NCBI GenBank assembly: GCA_012103475.1 | Contig: WLWS01000004.1 | Coordinates: 434,001 to 498,000, forward strand | Length of the DNA: 64,000 bases | Direction of reading: 5' to 3' | DNA from: Gammaproteobacteria bacterium | Lineage (GTDB): Bacteria > Pseudomonadota > Gammaproteobacteria > Eutrophobiales > Eutrophobiaceae | Shown: piece after piece, positions 35,007 through 44,010 of the stretch | How positions within the stretch are numbered: the first letter of the stretch is position 1 | Layout of the letters: each line of letters begins with the position of its first letter | Translations under genes and position numbers: made by a program | Notes under the pieces: model-generated | Database searches by the model: none | What the model was told of the DNA's origin: nothing | The model's input: the letters and a program-made list of their open reading frames with translations, nothing else

Positions 35007-35062
35007 TCTTGGGACTGGGATATTCTCTGACGTCTAGTAACAAAGTACGAGGAGCTTGCAAA

Positions 35063-36028
35063 ATGAAAGCATTATTCTTCGCTCTATCCCTCTTGTTCGT
35101 AATCTCGGCTGCAGCTGCCCAGGATTCCTCAGCAATGGCGCAGTATCGTAGCCCGGCTGAAGACCTGAGATACGTTCGCGTCAATGGTGTCCGTCTTGCC
35201 TATCGGATGGAAGGTTCCGGAGTCCCGGTCATCTTCGTTCATGGCGAAGGCTACTCGCATGAACTGTGGACGCGACAGATAGAGGCCTTCGAAAAGAAAT
35301 ACCTGTTTATTAGTTACGACCGTCGTGGTCATGGACAATCGGAAGATCCCATTACTGGTTATTCACCTATAGCGCACGCCGAGGACCTGAATGCGCTCAC
35401 TAAGCATTTCGGGATACGGGAGGCACACTTCGTGGTGAACTCGCGAGGCGGTGCCGTCATTATGCAATTCCTTCGCATGTACCCGAACAAGGTTCGCAGT
35501 ATCACTTTCGCTGATGCCACTATTTCACTGGCGAAGATTTCGGACGCGTTCGCACCCGCAGTGGTTGCGCTCAAGGGACCGGCGCCGTCCTTGAAAGAAA
35601 CTTTGAAAAGACGAGAAGGGGCCAAGAAGTCGTCCTTCACCAAAGTGGCACAATCGCGTGATGATACCAGAGTGATTTTGGAACGCATGGTCGATCAATA
35701 CAGTCCCCGCAACGGCATGAATCCGCAGCGAGCGGACTGGGGTCCCATGGATTTTGGTCCCTACAACATGCGCGATTTTCCGGATATGTCGCAGATCCAC
35801 CAGCCTATCCTTCTTATCGTCGGTGAGCTGACGGACGTTTTTTTTATTGAAGGCGCCGAAAAAGCACATCGCCTCTGGCCCAACACGCGCCACCATGTGA
35901 TCCCCGGTACCGATCATCTCTTAATGCTCGAGGAACCGAAGGAGTTCAATCGACTAGTGCTCGATTTCCTGACAGAAATAGATGACCAGGTGAGGGAACG
36001 CGAAGAAACGGTCGGGCAGGTTCCGTAG
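35063..36028 (+). CDS. Exported alpha/beta hydrolase
   Basis: The 321-residue precursor has a signal peptide (MKALFFALSLLFVISAAAAQ). The hydrolase fold shows VIFVHGEGYSHELW (oxyanion HG), YDRRGHGQSE, VVNSRGGAVI (nucleophile elbow, Ser in NSRGG instead of the usual GHSxGG), IVGELTDVFF (acid) and GTDHLLMLEEP (His). The ATG at 35063 has GAGGAG upstream and begins the signal peptide, so the longer frame from 35000 is rejected. Composition returns to the chromosomal norm here, so this probably marks the right border of the AT-rich block. Substrate unknown. Confidence 0.82.
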   Translation: MKALFFALSLLFVISAAAAQDSSAMAQYRSPAEDLRYVRVNGVRLAYRMEGSGVPVIFVHGEGYSHELWTRQIEAFEKKYLFISYDRRGHGQSEDPITGYSPIAHAEDLNALTKHFGIREAHFVVNSRGGAVIMQFLRMYPNKVRSITFADATISLAKISDAFAPAVVALKGPAPSLKETLKRREGAKKSSFTKVAQSRDDTRVILERMVDQYSPRNGMNPQRADWGPMDFGPYNMRDFPDMSQIHQPILLIVGELTDVFFIEGAEKAHRLWPNTRHHVIPGTDHLLMLEEPKEFNRLVLDFLTEIDDQVREREETVGQVP

Positions 36029-36058
36029 ACTCCTATTGGCACATCTAAATCACCTGAC

Positions 36059-36703
36059 TCAATATCCTGCTGCAGACACTATGTCCCCGTATACTTCTGA
36101 ACCTTCGAAACGTTTGTACCCTACATAAGTAATCGGGTAAGAGGAAATACTTAGTGTGCCCATTAATTCCTTTTTAACGACAGGCTTTTCTACATTTATT
36201 TCGGCAAATATTACATTGTTATCACTGAATTTATCACGCAGTTTCTTGCAGTAAGGACACCAGTCAGTACCATACATAACGATACGTGGTGAGCCATCGT
36301 CGTGAAAATGTCTCGCCATATAATATTGTTCTGATCGCTTTAAATGAATTTCCCCATAAGTCTGCGCAAGAGCCGCCGCAATATTTGCTTGTTGATAACC
36401 TTCTACTATATGTTTACCTATAACAATTAGTGGAAATTGATCCCGGTTAAATGATTTCCACAATTTGTAGTTATCTTTACTTTTTTCTATGTCGATTTCA
36501 CTATAGTCAACATTACGTTCAGCTAATTCTTTTCTCCCATATCTACATGGGTTGCCGCATCGGGGAAAAGAGAATAGCCAGACTTCCGGATTTCCTTCGG
36601 AATCGAATGCAGAACCATTAGAGAAAAAAGGTAACCAGGTTGGTTTAAAAAACAATATCAGAACTGTGGCTATTAAAAATACGATTGTTATCAGTGATTT
36701 CAT
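36059..36703 (-). CDS. Membrane-anchored tandem glutaredoxin-like protein
   Basis: The 214-residue protein has an N-terminal membrane anchor (LITIVFLIATVLILFF) and two glutaredoxin-like domains: the first (about 40-110) with FPRCGNPCRYGRKEL, the second (about 140-214) with GTDWCPYCKKLRDKF, the classical CPYC active site, followed by the cis-Pro region SSYPITYVG. It may be a periplasmic or membrane-linked thiol reductase. A degraded relative lies at 23371-23570. It is divergent from the Rap1a-like gene. Confidence 0.78.
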   Translation of the reverse strand: MKSLITIVFLIATVLILFFKPTWLPFFSNGSAFDSEGNPEVWLFSFPRCGNPCRYGRKELAERNVDYSEIDIEKSKDNYKLWKSFNRDQFPLIVIGKHIVEGYQQANIAAALAQTYGEIHLKRSEQYYMARHFHDDGSPRIVMYGTDWCPYCKKLRDKFSDNNVIFAEINVEKPVVKKELMGTLSISSYPITYVGYKRFEGSEVYGDIVSAAGY

Positions 36704-36802
36704 TTTGCGGATATTCTTCTTTAACTAGACATTTTAAAAAAGGAGATTTACCTTACTATGCGTATATACTTTCTATAATTCAAACCGTATTCAGTATTTC
36801 TG

Positions 36803-37144
36803 ATGATAAAAGTAAAATACCTTGGTTATTTTCTATTATTGAGCCTCAATTCTCAGGTTATCGCATCCCCCACAGGCGCAGATGTAGTCGCTGTATGCGA
36901 AGAATCATTGGCAAAGGGATTTGACGGTATTAAAGGCATGATGTGCGTTTGGTATGTCACACCTTGTGATTGCACTTATGGAAAAGACCCTGCTATTCCA
37001 CGTGTTTGTTTACCAGATGGTGAGGACACTGAGGCGCTGGCCAGAGAAGTTATCGAAGGTTTAAAACTACGGCCGGAACTTCAAACGCAATCCGCTGAGC
37101 TATCATCGAATACTATTCTGGCAGAAAAATATCCCTGCGACTGA
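36803..37144 (+). CDS. Rap1a/Tai-like small exported protein
   Basis: The 113-residue precursor has a signal peptide (about residues 1-21, ending VIAS) and a Cys-rich mature domain: VCEESLAKGFDGIKGMMC, CDCTYG, CLPDGED and a terminal KYPC. This layout is that of the Rap1a/Tai family, originally type VI secretion immunity proteins but now found widely beside unrelated genes. No type VI effector is near, so I infer only the fold. Divergent from the tandem glutaredoxin gene. Confidence 0.62.
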   Translation: MIKVKYLGYFLLLSLNSQVIASPTGADVVAVCEESLAKGFDGIKGMMCVWYVTPCDCTYGKDPAIPRVCLPDGEDTEALAREVIEGLKLRPELQTQSAELSSNTILAEKYPCD

Positions 37145-37170
37145 TTATTACGGAATTGAAATCGCTTTCC

Positions 37171-37623
37171 CTACTCAACTCGTTCCATCACTATCTGAGT
37201 GGATGAAGGGAAATCGAGAATTGCCTGATCACCATCAATGCGGTATTTCAAACCACTGATACTGTTTACCGGTCCATACCATGCTGGTTCCTTCTGGAAC
37301 TCACGCTTGGGGTCCACGTGCATATCCACATCAACACCCATGTCGAAGGTATCGGGCCCCGTTATAAGATAGGTTCCATGGTGATGCTCTGAAAAATCAA
37401 GCGGACGCTCATCGCGATTAAGATACATCATATGCATATAGTGACTCTTGTCGAACATCATATATCCATAAGCTTTGTCATAACGAACCTGATTTGGAGC
37501 ATTGAAATAAGATGTTATTCGCCAGGTGCCTTCGAGAGCATCTTTTTCCCAGGCCAGACTGACGCTAGTGCAAACCAACAAACAGATGAATAAAAAGGTC
37601 TGTGTCAAACTAGGTTCTTTCAT
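37171..37623 (-). CDS. Exported lipocalin-like protein
   Basis: The 150-residue precursor has a signal peptide (LTQTFLFICLLVCTSVSLAW) and a lipocalin-like domain (LEGTWRITSYFN, GYMMFDKSHYMHMMYLNRD, GTYLITGPDTF, LDFPSSTQIVMERV). The ATG at 37623 has GAGGA upstream and is preferred over 37638. It is followed by the DUF6152 gene direction block but separated by 50 bases, so may be in the same transcript. Ligand unknown. Confidence 0.6.
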   Translation of the reverse strand: MKEPSLTQTFLFICLLVCTSVSLAWEKDALEGTWRITSYFNAPNQVRYDKAYGYMMFDKSHYMHMMYLNRDERPLDFSEHHHGTYLITGPDTFDMGVDVDMHVDPKREFQKEPAWYGPVNSISGLKYRIDGDQAILDFPSSTQIVMERVE

Positions 37624-37675
37624 TTCCAAATTCCTCATTGTGGTTGCCCTGTATTTCTAACAAAACCATACTTTT

Positions 37676-38071
37676 TTACTTGGGAATAAAACCCTGACGC
37701 GGTTCAAACTCCTTACCGTCATCCAGTCGTACTGCTTTCACCCAGTAGGCGGCCTTGCGACCGTCACGAATCGGATTGCCGGTGATGGTGATGCGAGTAC
37801 CGGGGCGAAAATCCTTCTTTTTAATGCCCGCACGAATCAGGGTACTGGGACCTTCCGCTTCAAAACCCCAGTTAACTTTTTTTCCGTCTTCATCAGTCAC
37901 CGTGACAATCAGCCAGGAATGAGGGTTGGTGTATTGAAATTCTTTAACTACACCGGTTACCGTGACAGTTTTATCGCGGTCAAACATGGTAATCGAGTGA
38001 TGTGCAATAGTTGATAGTGACATCAAGATCACCGCTAAAGCGGCCGTGCTAATGGTAAGTAATTTTTTCAT
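37676..38071 (-). CDS. DUF6152-family exported protein
   Basis: The 131-residue precursor has a signal peptide and the DUF6152 pattern: AHHSITMFD, VTVTGVVKEFQYTNPHSWL, LIRAGIKKKDFRPGTRITI and GNPIRDGRKAAYWV. The domain looks like a small OB-like beta-barrel. Function is unknown; members commonly neighbour DUF6644 membrane proteins and the type of exported protein encoded next to it here. It starts 20 bases after the end of the upstream gene, so the two are co-transcribed. Confidence 0.78.
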   Translation of the reverse strand: MKKLLTISTAALAVILMSLSTIAHHSITMFDRDKTVTVTGVVKEFQYTNPHSWLIVTVTDEDGKKVNWGFEAEGPSTLIRAGIKKKDFRPGTRITITGNPIRDGRKAAYWVKAVRLDDGKEFEPRQGFIPK

Positions 38072-38090
38072 TTTCTTTATTCCTCAGCGT

Positions 38091-38972
38091 CTAATCATCA
38101 AAGGTGAAATCCCGGTGACTGGAACCACCTATCTCCGTTTCAATGACATCATTATTGTCGTTGCCTTTGCAGGCCCAATGCGTTATTCGAATCGCCTTGT
38201 CATCATTGGTTAATCTGGTGTAACTCTGGCGCGTGTACCAGGGCTCTGCCAGAGCTGGTGGATCGTAGATCCAGACGTGCGCTATCATCGTGCGCTCATC
38301 TACCTTTTCCCAGATTTCGACGCCCTCCACTTCCTCACTGTAAAAACCCTGGCTGCGTTCGTACATATGCGCCATCAACATGTTGGTGTGGGTAATCAGG
38401 CGGTGTCCATCCCAGACCCCAATGGAGTCGCCGTTCTCTGTTGGAAAGTGATAATCCTCATGAAGATGTCCACGACCATCAGTATAGATACGGCGCACGC
38501 TGTTGAAGGCCTCAGCAAACATGGTGGTCTGTTTCGGAGTAACAATAAATTCACGCAGGAAAGGCAAATCGAGCCAGCGTGGATAGCCCGGCGGAATACA
38601 CTGGCTGAGTGGATCGTATTCGATACCGTTCTTACGATCTTCCATGGTTTGCAAGAGACGGGCATGGTATTCAGGGGTGAACTTTGCCGTGGGCAGTTCG
38701 CCGACATTCGGGCCATCCGGATCAAAGCGTAAACCGCCCTTTGTTCGACCATAGACTCCCTCCCAGTCCGGCATATTATTCCAGGCCAGTGGCTGGCCAC
38801 CGCCTGCTTTTTTCACCAGAGCCTCATACAGAGCTTCTGCACTGCCGTACTGCAAGCCCAGAGCGATCATTTTTTTTCTTTCTGCCATGCCAGCGTCGTC
38901 GGCAGATACATTGACCAGTAAGATTGGCAGCAAAGTCGCGAGCAGTATTATAAGTCTGTGTAATTTTGTCAT
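38091..38972 (-). CDS. Exported protein of unknown function beside DUF6152
   Basis: The 293-residue precursor has a signal peptide (LIILLATLLPILLVNVSA). The mature part is rich in Trp, His and Tyr (MPDWEGVYGR, GRGHLHEDYHFP, IGVWDGHRLITHTN, DERTMIAHVWIYDPP) and looks mostly beta. Such proteins recur next to DUF6152 genes in environmental Gammaproteobacteria, in my recollection, but I know no function. It is the first gene of the minus-strand pair and is divergent from two DUF6644-like genes. Confidence 0.65.
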   Translation of the reverse strand: MTKLHRLIILLATLLPILLVNVSADDAGMAERKKMIALGLQYGSAEALYEALVKKAGGGQPLAWNNMPDWEGVYGRTKGGLRFDPDGPNVGELPTAKFTPEYHARLLQTMEDRKNGIEYDPLSQCIPPGYPRWLDLPFLREFIVTPKQTTMFAEAFNSVRRIYTDGRGHLHEDYHFPTENGDSIGVWDGHRLITHTNMLMAHMYERSQGFYSEEVEGVEIWEKVDERTMIAHVWIYDPPALAEPWYTRQSYTRLTNDDKAIRITHWACKGNDNNDVIETEIGGSSHRDFTFDD

Positions 38973-39098
38973 TAGCCCTAATTTACCTGATGTACTCCAG
39001 TTGAGATTAATAACATATCTGCACTGTTCAAGTATAGAAATTTGCCCTGCTTTGATAGTATGAACCTGATATTCAGGGCAAATAAACTCGAGTTCGAC

Positions 39099-39575
39099 AT
39101 GGATTTTTTATACTGGCTGGAAGAAACCACCGTTGGTGTCTGGGTGGCGCAGTCCTGGGGTTATCCCCTGGTGCTGTCCACTCATGCCCTGGGTATGTCC
39201 ATTGTTGTCGGTATCGTGATTATGATTAACCTGAGACTACTGGGTTTCTCAAGCGGCGTGCCACTCAGCATGCTCAACAAACTATCCCGGGTTTTGTGGG
39301 CAGGTGTGTTGCTGAATATTGCATCCGGACTGGCGCTGTTTTGCGGCAACCCTGTTAAATTTTTCTTTCATCCGGTTTTCTGGATCAAAATTTCCCTGAT
39401 TGTGCTCGGTGGTCTGACCCTGTGGTGGGGCTTATCGGCCAGCCAGGATAAAACGACAGATAAGCCTGCTCTGCTCCTCAGCAACAAAGGCAAACTGCTT
39501 GCTGGTTTGTCGCTGCTCTTCTGGCTCGGTGCCATTGTGGCTGGTCGCTTGATAGCTTATTTCAAATTATTTTAG
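39099..39575 (+). CDS. Membrane protein, DUF6644-like
   Basis: The 158-residue protein has four membrane helices (LVLSTHALGMSIVVGIVIMI, VLWAGVLLNIASGLALF, WIKISLIVLGGLTLWW, LLFWLGAIVAGRLIAY) with a His in the first helix (STHALG). The ATG at 39099 begins the conserved WLEET opening; a longer frame from 39042 adds an unlikely leader. It ends six bases before a related gene, so the two probably form a heteromeric membrane complex. Confidence 0.7.
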   Translation: MDFLYWLEETTVGVWVAQSWGYPLVLSTHALGMSIVVGIVIMINLRLLGFSSGVPLSMLNKLSRVLWAGVLLNIASGLALFCGNPVKFFFHPVFWIKISLIVLGGLTLWWGLSASQDKTTDKPALLLSNKGKLLAGLSLLFWLGAIVAGRLIAYFKLF

Positions 39576-39580
39576 CCAGA

Positions 39581-40051
39581 ATGAATGACTTCTTACTAAG
39601 CATTGAAAGCTCCACTCTGGCGCAACTGATGAAGCAGGTCGGCTGGCTGTTTCCAGGCGCTGAAATTTTTCATTTTATCGGCCTGTGCCTGTTGATAGGT
39701 TCCCTGCTGATCGTAGATATCAGATTGCTTGGCCTTGCCGATGAGGTGTCAATGGATGCGGTATATAAATTTTTACCCATCGCTGTGCTTGGTTTTTTTA
39801 TTAATCTACTCACCGGTATCCTGTTTTTTTTCAACGACCCCTTTCGTTACTATCCGAATATCGCCTTTCGAATAAAGCTAGTGCTCATTCTGCTTGCTGG
39901 AATTAACGCACTTTATTTTATGGTCACAGCGCATAGACACCCAGATTTGGCCAGCAAGGGTGACTCTAAATTGAAGACAGTCGCGGCACTGTCCTTACTG
40001 CTGTGGTTTTCTGTTATCGTGTGTGGGCGAATGATTCCTTATGTTGAATAG
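39581..40051 (+). CDS. Membrane protein, DUF6644-like, second copy
   Basis: The 156-residue protein has the same four-helix plan as its neighbour: FHFIGLCLLIGSLLIVDIRL, FLPIAVLGFFINLLTGILFF, RIKLVLILLAGINALYF and LLLWFSVIVCGRMIPY. The shared DIRLLGL/LRLLGF and AGR/CGR ending show a diverged tandem duplication. Located 30 bases upstream of the HGGG hydrolase gene. Function unknown. Confidence 0.7.
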   Translation: MNDFLLSIESSTLAQLMKQVGWLFPGAEIFHFIGLCLLIGSLLIVDIRLLGLADEVSMDAVYKFLPIAVLGFFINLLTGILFFFNDPFRYYPNIAFRIKLVLILLAGINALYFMVTAHRHPDLASKGDSKLKTVAALSLLLWFSVIVCGRMIPYVE

Positions 40052-40080
40052 CTCAAGACCTGCAGCTGCGGAGAAATAAA

Positions 40081-41043
40081 ATGCTTAAGAATGAATTCTA
40101 TATGTTGTTGTTAGTTGTACTGTTTGTCTCCGGATTCACATCGACACTTTACGCTCACGATAATGAGCATAGTCATGCTCATGTAGGTGGTGGACTTTCT
40201 CATCCACCACATGCTTTTTTTATGACTACCTGGTATCGGGACATTGTTTATGATGCGAGCTCAGCAGACACTTCACAAACAAGTCTGGATATCTATGTTA
40301 ATCATCCTGTGGAAGCGGCATCTCCGGTGCTGGTGTGGGTTCATGGTGGCGGTTACATGGCCGGCGACAAAGCCCATTCCAAGGAGCTGGATCCCAAACC
40401 TGAATTTTTTAGCAACCGCATGGACTTCATTTTCGTCAGCACCAATTATCGCCTGATGCCGGCAGGACGCTATCCTCATGGCGTACAGGATCTGGCGAAT
40501 GCGCTGGCCTGGGTGAAAGATAATATAGCCGAATTTGGCGGGGATCCCAGTCAAATTTATCTGATGGGGCACTCGGCAGGCGCCAACATGGCAGCCCAGC
40601 TGGCCACCAATGATGAATTTCTCAAGCGTAGTGGCAAGAATCTGGATCTGCTGAAAGGCGTAATTCTGGTGGATGGCAATGCCTACGATCTGAAGGAAGA
40701 CGATATAAACCCTGGAGTAAAAGCCTATTACGGAGAACAGTGGCGAACTGCGCAGGCCACCTCAAATGTAGCTAGCGACAAGAACACTCCTCCCTTTCTG
40801 TTAATGCATGTGGCCGGTGGATCCAATCTGGGCACCAACACTGAAGAGCAGGCCACGACACTGGCCAAAGCCCTTTGGTCAGCGAATATCCGGGCTGAAG
40901 TAGTCGCGCTTGAAGGCGTAGAGCACTTTGGCGCCAATGATCGTATCGGTGACCCGGACCACCCGGCAAGCATCGCGGTAGAAGAATTTTTATTATCGCT
41001 ACCGGGAACAAAGAAATCTCCTGAATGGAAGTCCATGCGCTAA
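40081..41043 (+). CDS. Exported HGGG-type alpha/beta hydrolase
   Basis: The 320-residue precursor has a signal peptide (MLLLVVLFVSGFTSTLYA), a His-rich region (HDNEHSHAH) and an esterase/lipase fold of the hormone-sensitive-lipase or kynurenine-formamidase kind: VWVHGGGYMAGDK (oxyanion), LMGHSAGANMAA (nucleophile Ser), and a C-terminal EGVEHFGANDR with the His. It follows the DUF6644 pair by 30 bases and is followed by another esterase-like gene. Substrate unknown. Confidence 0.82.
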   Translation: MLKNEFYMLLLVVLFVSGFTSTLYAHDNEHSHAHVGGGLSHPPHAFFMTTWYRDIVYDASSADTSQTSLDIYVNHPVEAASPVLVWVHGGGYMAGDKAHSKELDPKPEFFSNRMDFIFVSTNYRLMPAGRYPHGVQDLANALAWVKDNIAEFGGDPSQIYLMGHSAGANMAAQLATNDEFLKRSGKNLDLLKGVILVDGNAYDLKEDDINPGVKAYYGEQWRTAQATSNVASDKNTPPFLLMHVAGGSNLGTNTEEQATTLAKALWSANIRAEVVALEGVEHFGANDRIGDPDHPASIAVEEFLLSLPGTKKSPEWKSMR

Positions 41044-41069
41044 AACTAAATGATAATACGAGAACACTC

Positions 41070-42158
41070 ATGACACGAAAGCAATCGAATCCGAACGAAG
41101 GCGAACTAATCATTCTTGAACATGAGTCGCGTGTGCTCCGGGATAATCCACTGGGGGACCCCTATGTGCGTAAACTGCCTGTGTGGTTGCCACCTCAGTA
41201 TTCTTCGGGTCACAGTGGTAAACGTTTTCCTGTGCTTTATGATCTGGTGGGTTATACCGGTTCAGGATGGTCGCACGTGGCCTGGAAAAGCTTTGAAGAA
41301 AATCTGCCGGAGCGTGCGGCGCGTTTGATTCATGAGCGCAAAATGGGTCCCTGCATTCTTGCCTTTCCAGATTGCTACACCGCTCTTGGTGGCAATCAGT
41401 ACATTAATTCATCAGCCATTGGTCGCTACGCAGATTATCTGACGCGCGAATTAGTTCCCTTCGTCGATAAAGAATTCCGCACTCTGGCATCGCGCGATCA
41501 TCGCGGCTGCTTTGGCAAGTCATCTGGTGGCTTTGGTGCCATCGTGCACGGCATGAAATATCCCCAGTACTGGGGTGCAGTTGCGGATCACTCCGGTGAT
41601 GCTTATTTTGACTTTGTCTATCAGCACGACTGGCCTAACACGCTGAATGAACTCGCGAAGTATCGCAAACCGGCTTTTAAGCCAGGCATGTACAAGCCAA
41701 AAACCATGCTCAAACCTGGATATGATGATGGACGTGTACGTCGCTTTCTGGAGCACATCTGGACAAGCAGTAAGCCAACGGGAGCGGAAGTGCATTGCCT
41801 GATGAACCTGTGTATGGCCGCAACCTACGATCCCTCACCATCAGCGCCGAACGGTTTCAAACTGCCGTTCAATCTGGAAACCGGTCAGCGCATTGAAGCA
41901 CGCTGGCGTAAATGGCTTGAACACGATCCGGTACGGCTGGTATCTAAGTACAAAAAAGAACTGAAGTCCCTTAAAGGTATATACATCGATTGCGGCTGGC
42001 ACGACCAGTACCACATTCATTATGGTTGCCGTCAATTGTCAGCTCAACTGACAAAAGCCGGTGTCGGTCATCGTTACGAAGAATTCAACGACACCCATTC
42101 CGGTGTCGATTACCGCATGGATGTGAGTCTGCCGTTTTTGTATCGGGCATTGAAGTAG
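41070..42158 (+). CDS. Putative esterase, esterase-D-like
   Basis: The 362-residue protein resembles the PF00756 esterase family: FPVLYDLVGYTGSGW, LAFPDCYTALGGNQYINSS, RGCFGKSSGGFGAIVHGMKYP (nucleophile Ser in GKSSGG), IDCGWHDQYHIHYG and DTHSGVDYRM (His). No signal peptide. The start at 41070 is preferred because the frame from 41025 overlaps the previous gene. It probably acts on small esters or carbohydrate esters; the true substrate is unknown. It forms an operon with the hydrolase before it. Confidence 0.75.
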   Translation: MTRKQSNPNEGELIILEHESRVLRDNPLGDPYVRKLPVWLPPQYSSGHSGKRFPVLYDLVGYTGSGWSHVAWKSFEENLPERAARLIHERKMGPCILAFPDCYTALGGNQYINSSAIGRYADYLTRELVPFVDKEFRTLASRDHRGCFGKSSGGFGAIVHGMKYPQYWGAVADHSGDAYFDFVYQHDWPNTLNELAKYRKPAFKPGMYKPKTMLKPGYDDGRVRRFLEHIWTSSKPTGAEVHCLMNLCMAATYDPSPSAPNGFKLPFNLETGQRIEARWRKWLEHDPVRLVSKYKKELKSLKGIYIDCGWHDQYHIHYGCRQLSAQLTKAGVGHRYEEFNDTHSGVDYRMDVSLPFLYRALK

Positions 42159-42192
42159 CCAACGTGAGTTGAGGAAACGGAAATAGAAACTA

Positions 42193-43725
42193 ATGTTAAA
42201 TATTACGATTAAAAAAACATTGCTGTATTCGCTGCTAACCTTTTTCCTTCTGATACCGCTCATAGTCTGGGCTGACGATAGCTGGGATAAATCTATTATT
42301 CGTGAACTCCCCTCGGTACTGGAAATGCACCGGAAATTTGTGTCTATACGAAATGTAGCGTCAGTGCATGAAGATATGTACAGGAATGTTGAATTCGTGA
42401 AGCCGAAGTTTGAAAAACTGGGTTTCAATGTTCAATTACTGAAATCATCAACTCTTCCGGTGTTCTTTGCCGAGAAAATTGTTGATGAAGAAGCCAGAAC
42501 AATCCTCTTTTATTTGCATCTAGATGGCCAGGCCGTAAACCCGGCTAACTGGGATCAGGAAAACCCTTTTGTTCCGATGCTAAAGAAACAGGACGATAAA
42601 GGAAGCTGGATAACAATAGACTGGCAAGATATCAATAAGAAAATTGACCTTGACTGGCGCATGTTTGGCCGGGCCTCGGCGGATGATAAGGACCCGATTA
42701 CAATGATGCTCAGCGCATTAAAATTATTACAGGATGCCGGGACGGCACCTGCATACAATGTCAAAATTATTCTTGATCTGCAGGAAGAAGCTGGCTCACA
42801 AGATTTTCTATCGACGCTTGAAAAGTATAAAAAATATTATGCGGCAGATTACATGATCATCATGGATGGACCGGCTCACAGTTCAAACAAACCGACAATA
42901 ACTTTTGGTTGCCGGGGAATCGCCTGGTTCAGCATGACTGTATACGGCGCAAAATTACCTCAACACAGTGGCCATTACGGCAACTATGCACCGAACCCCG
43001 TTTTTGCAATGTCGCACCTGCTTGCCAGCATGAAAAATGAACAGGGCCGAGTCACTATAGAGGGATACTATGATGACATCGAAATAGATCGCGAGATCAG
43101 AACGGTACTGGAAAATGTGCCCGACAACGAAATTGAGATTCGCAGAGGCCTCGGCATCAAGAAGGCCGATGACGTTGGCAATAGTTACCAGGAGGCGCTG
43201 CAATACCCATCACTGAATGTCAGACATATCGAGACTTCCTGGAAAGGACCCGGTGTGAAGACCATTATTCCCGAGTCGATTAGCGCGCATATCGATGTGA
43301 GACTGGTAGCCGAAACAGATGGTGCCCGACAAATTGAGAAAATTAGAAGACACATCGAGGAGCAAGGGTATCTGGTACTAGACAGAGAACCGACTGATAC
43401 CGAGAGACTGCTGCGCAGTAAAATTGTCCGCTTTGATGGCCATTCTGGTATCAATGCTTTTCGAACAGATATGAATACGCCAATAGGTCAGCACTTAATC
43501 AGTCAGCTTACATCCGCCTATGGAGAGCGACCGGTCACGATAAGAACAATGGGAGGCACTGTGCCAATCGTTCCCGCTATCAATACTCTGAAGATTCCTG
43601 CCGTTATTGTGCCGATGGTAAATATCGACAACAACCAGCATAACCCCAATGAAAATCTGAGAATCGGTAATTTGATTCAAGGTATAAAAATGTCCATGGT
43701 CATACTCAGCATGCAAATGGATTAG
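42193..43725 (+). CDS. Exported M20-family peptidase
   Basis: The 510-residue precursor has a signal peptide (TLLYSLLTFFLLIPLIVWA) and M20 metal ligands: FYLHLDGQ (His and Asp), GRASADDKD (bridging Asp), DLQEEAGS (Glu pair), MIIMDGPAH (Asp) and DNNQHNPNENLRIGN (final His). The dimerisation domain sits in between (about 230-380). These enzymes cleave dipeptides or amides with two zinc ions. The gene is 34 bases after the esterase gene. Confidence 0.87.
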   Translation: MLNITIKKTLLYSLLTFFLLIPLIVWADDSWDKSIIRELPSVLEMHRKFVSIRNVASVHEDMYRNVEFVKPKFEKLGFNVQLLKSSTLPVFFAEKIVDEEARTILFYLHLDGQAVNPANWDQENPFVPMLKKQDDKGSWITIDWQDINKKIDLDWRMFGRASADDKDPITMMLSALKLLQDAGTAPAYNVKIILDLQEEAGSQDFLSTLEKYKKYYAADYMIIMDGPAHSSNKPTITFGCRGIAWFSMTVYGAKLPQHSGHYGNYAPNPVFAMSHLLASMKNEQGRVTIEGYYDDIEIDREIRTVLENVPDNEIEIRRGLGIKKADDVGNSYQEALQYPSLNVRHIETSWKGPGVKTIIPESISAHIDVRLVAETDGARQIEKIRRHIEEQGYLVLDREPTDTERLLRSKIVRFDGHSGINAFRTDMNTPIGQHLISQLTSAYGERPVTIRTMGGTVPIVPAINTLKIPAVIVPMVNIDNNQHNPNENLRIGNLIQGIKMSMVILSMQMD

Positions 43726-43962
43726 TTGCCAGCCTTCGTCTCACAAAAGAGACGATTACAGTCTGACTATAATTCAGCCATTTCGGTGTTAATCCCTGAA
43801 GTCGTAAAAATTACTGTATTTAAGCTCTGGTAAGATTCGAATCAGGCACTATAATAGCGCCCGTTGGCCTCTTATCTGTGGTTATTTCACCCTTCAACTT
43901 GTAATAGTGACTCGGACAATCAATCTACCCCCAGTACCGGCATCGTTGCGCGTTCATTTTTA

Positions 43963-43988
43963 AATTGACCACGAGAGTGTGGTCAATT
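43963..43988. promoter_or_regulatory. Perfect 10-bp-arm inverted repeat before the SulP gene
   Basis: AATTGACCAC and GTGGTCAATT flank the loop GAGAGT, ending 22 bases before the SulP ATG. It could be an operator or an RNA hairpin covering the ribosome-binding region. The preceding gap (43726-43962) holds a six-bp hairpin CGTCTC/GAGACG after the peptidase gene and nothing else I can support. Confidence 0.6.
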
Positions 43989-44010
43989 GCTCACTATTTA
44001 CAGGATTTAT

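Noticed and set aside
36803..37144. Type VI immunity gene
   Set aside because: Rap1a/Tai fold fits but no effector, VgrG or other type VI gene lies in the window.
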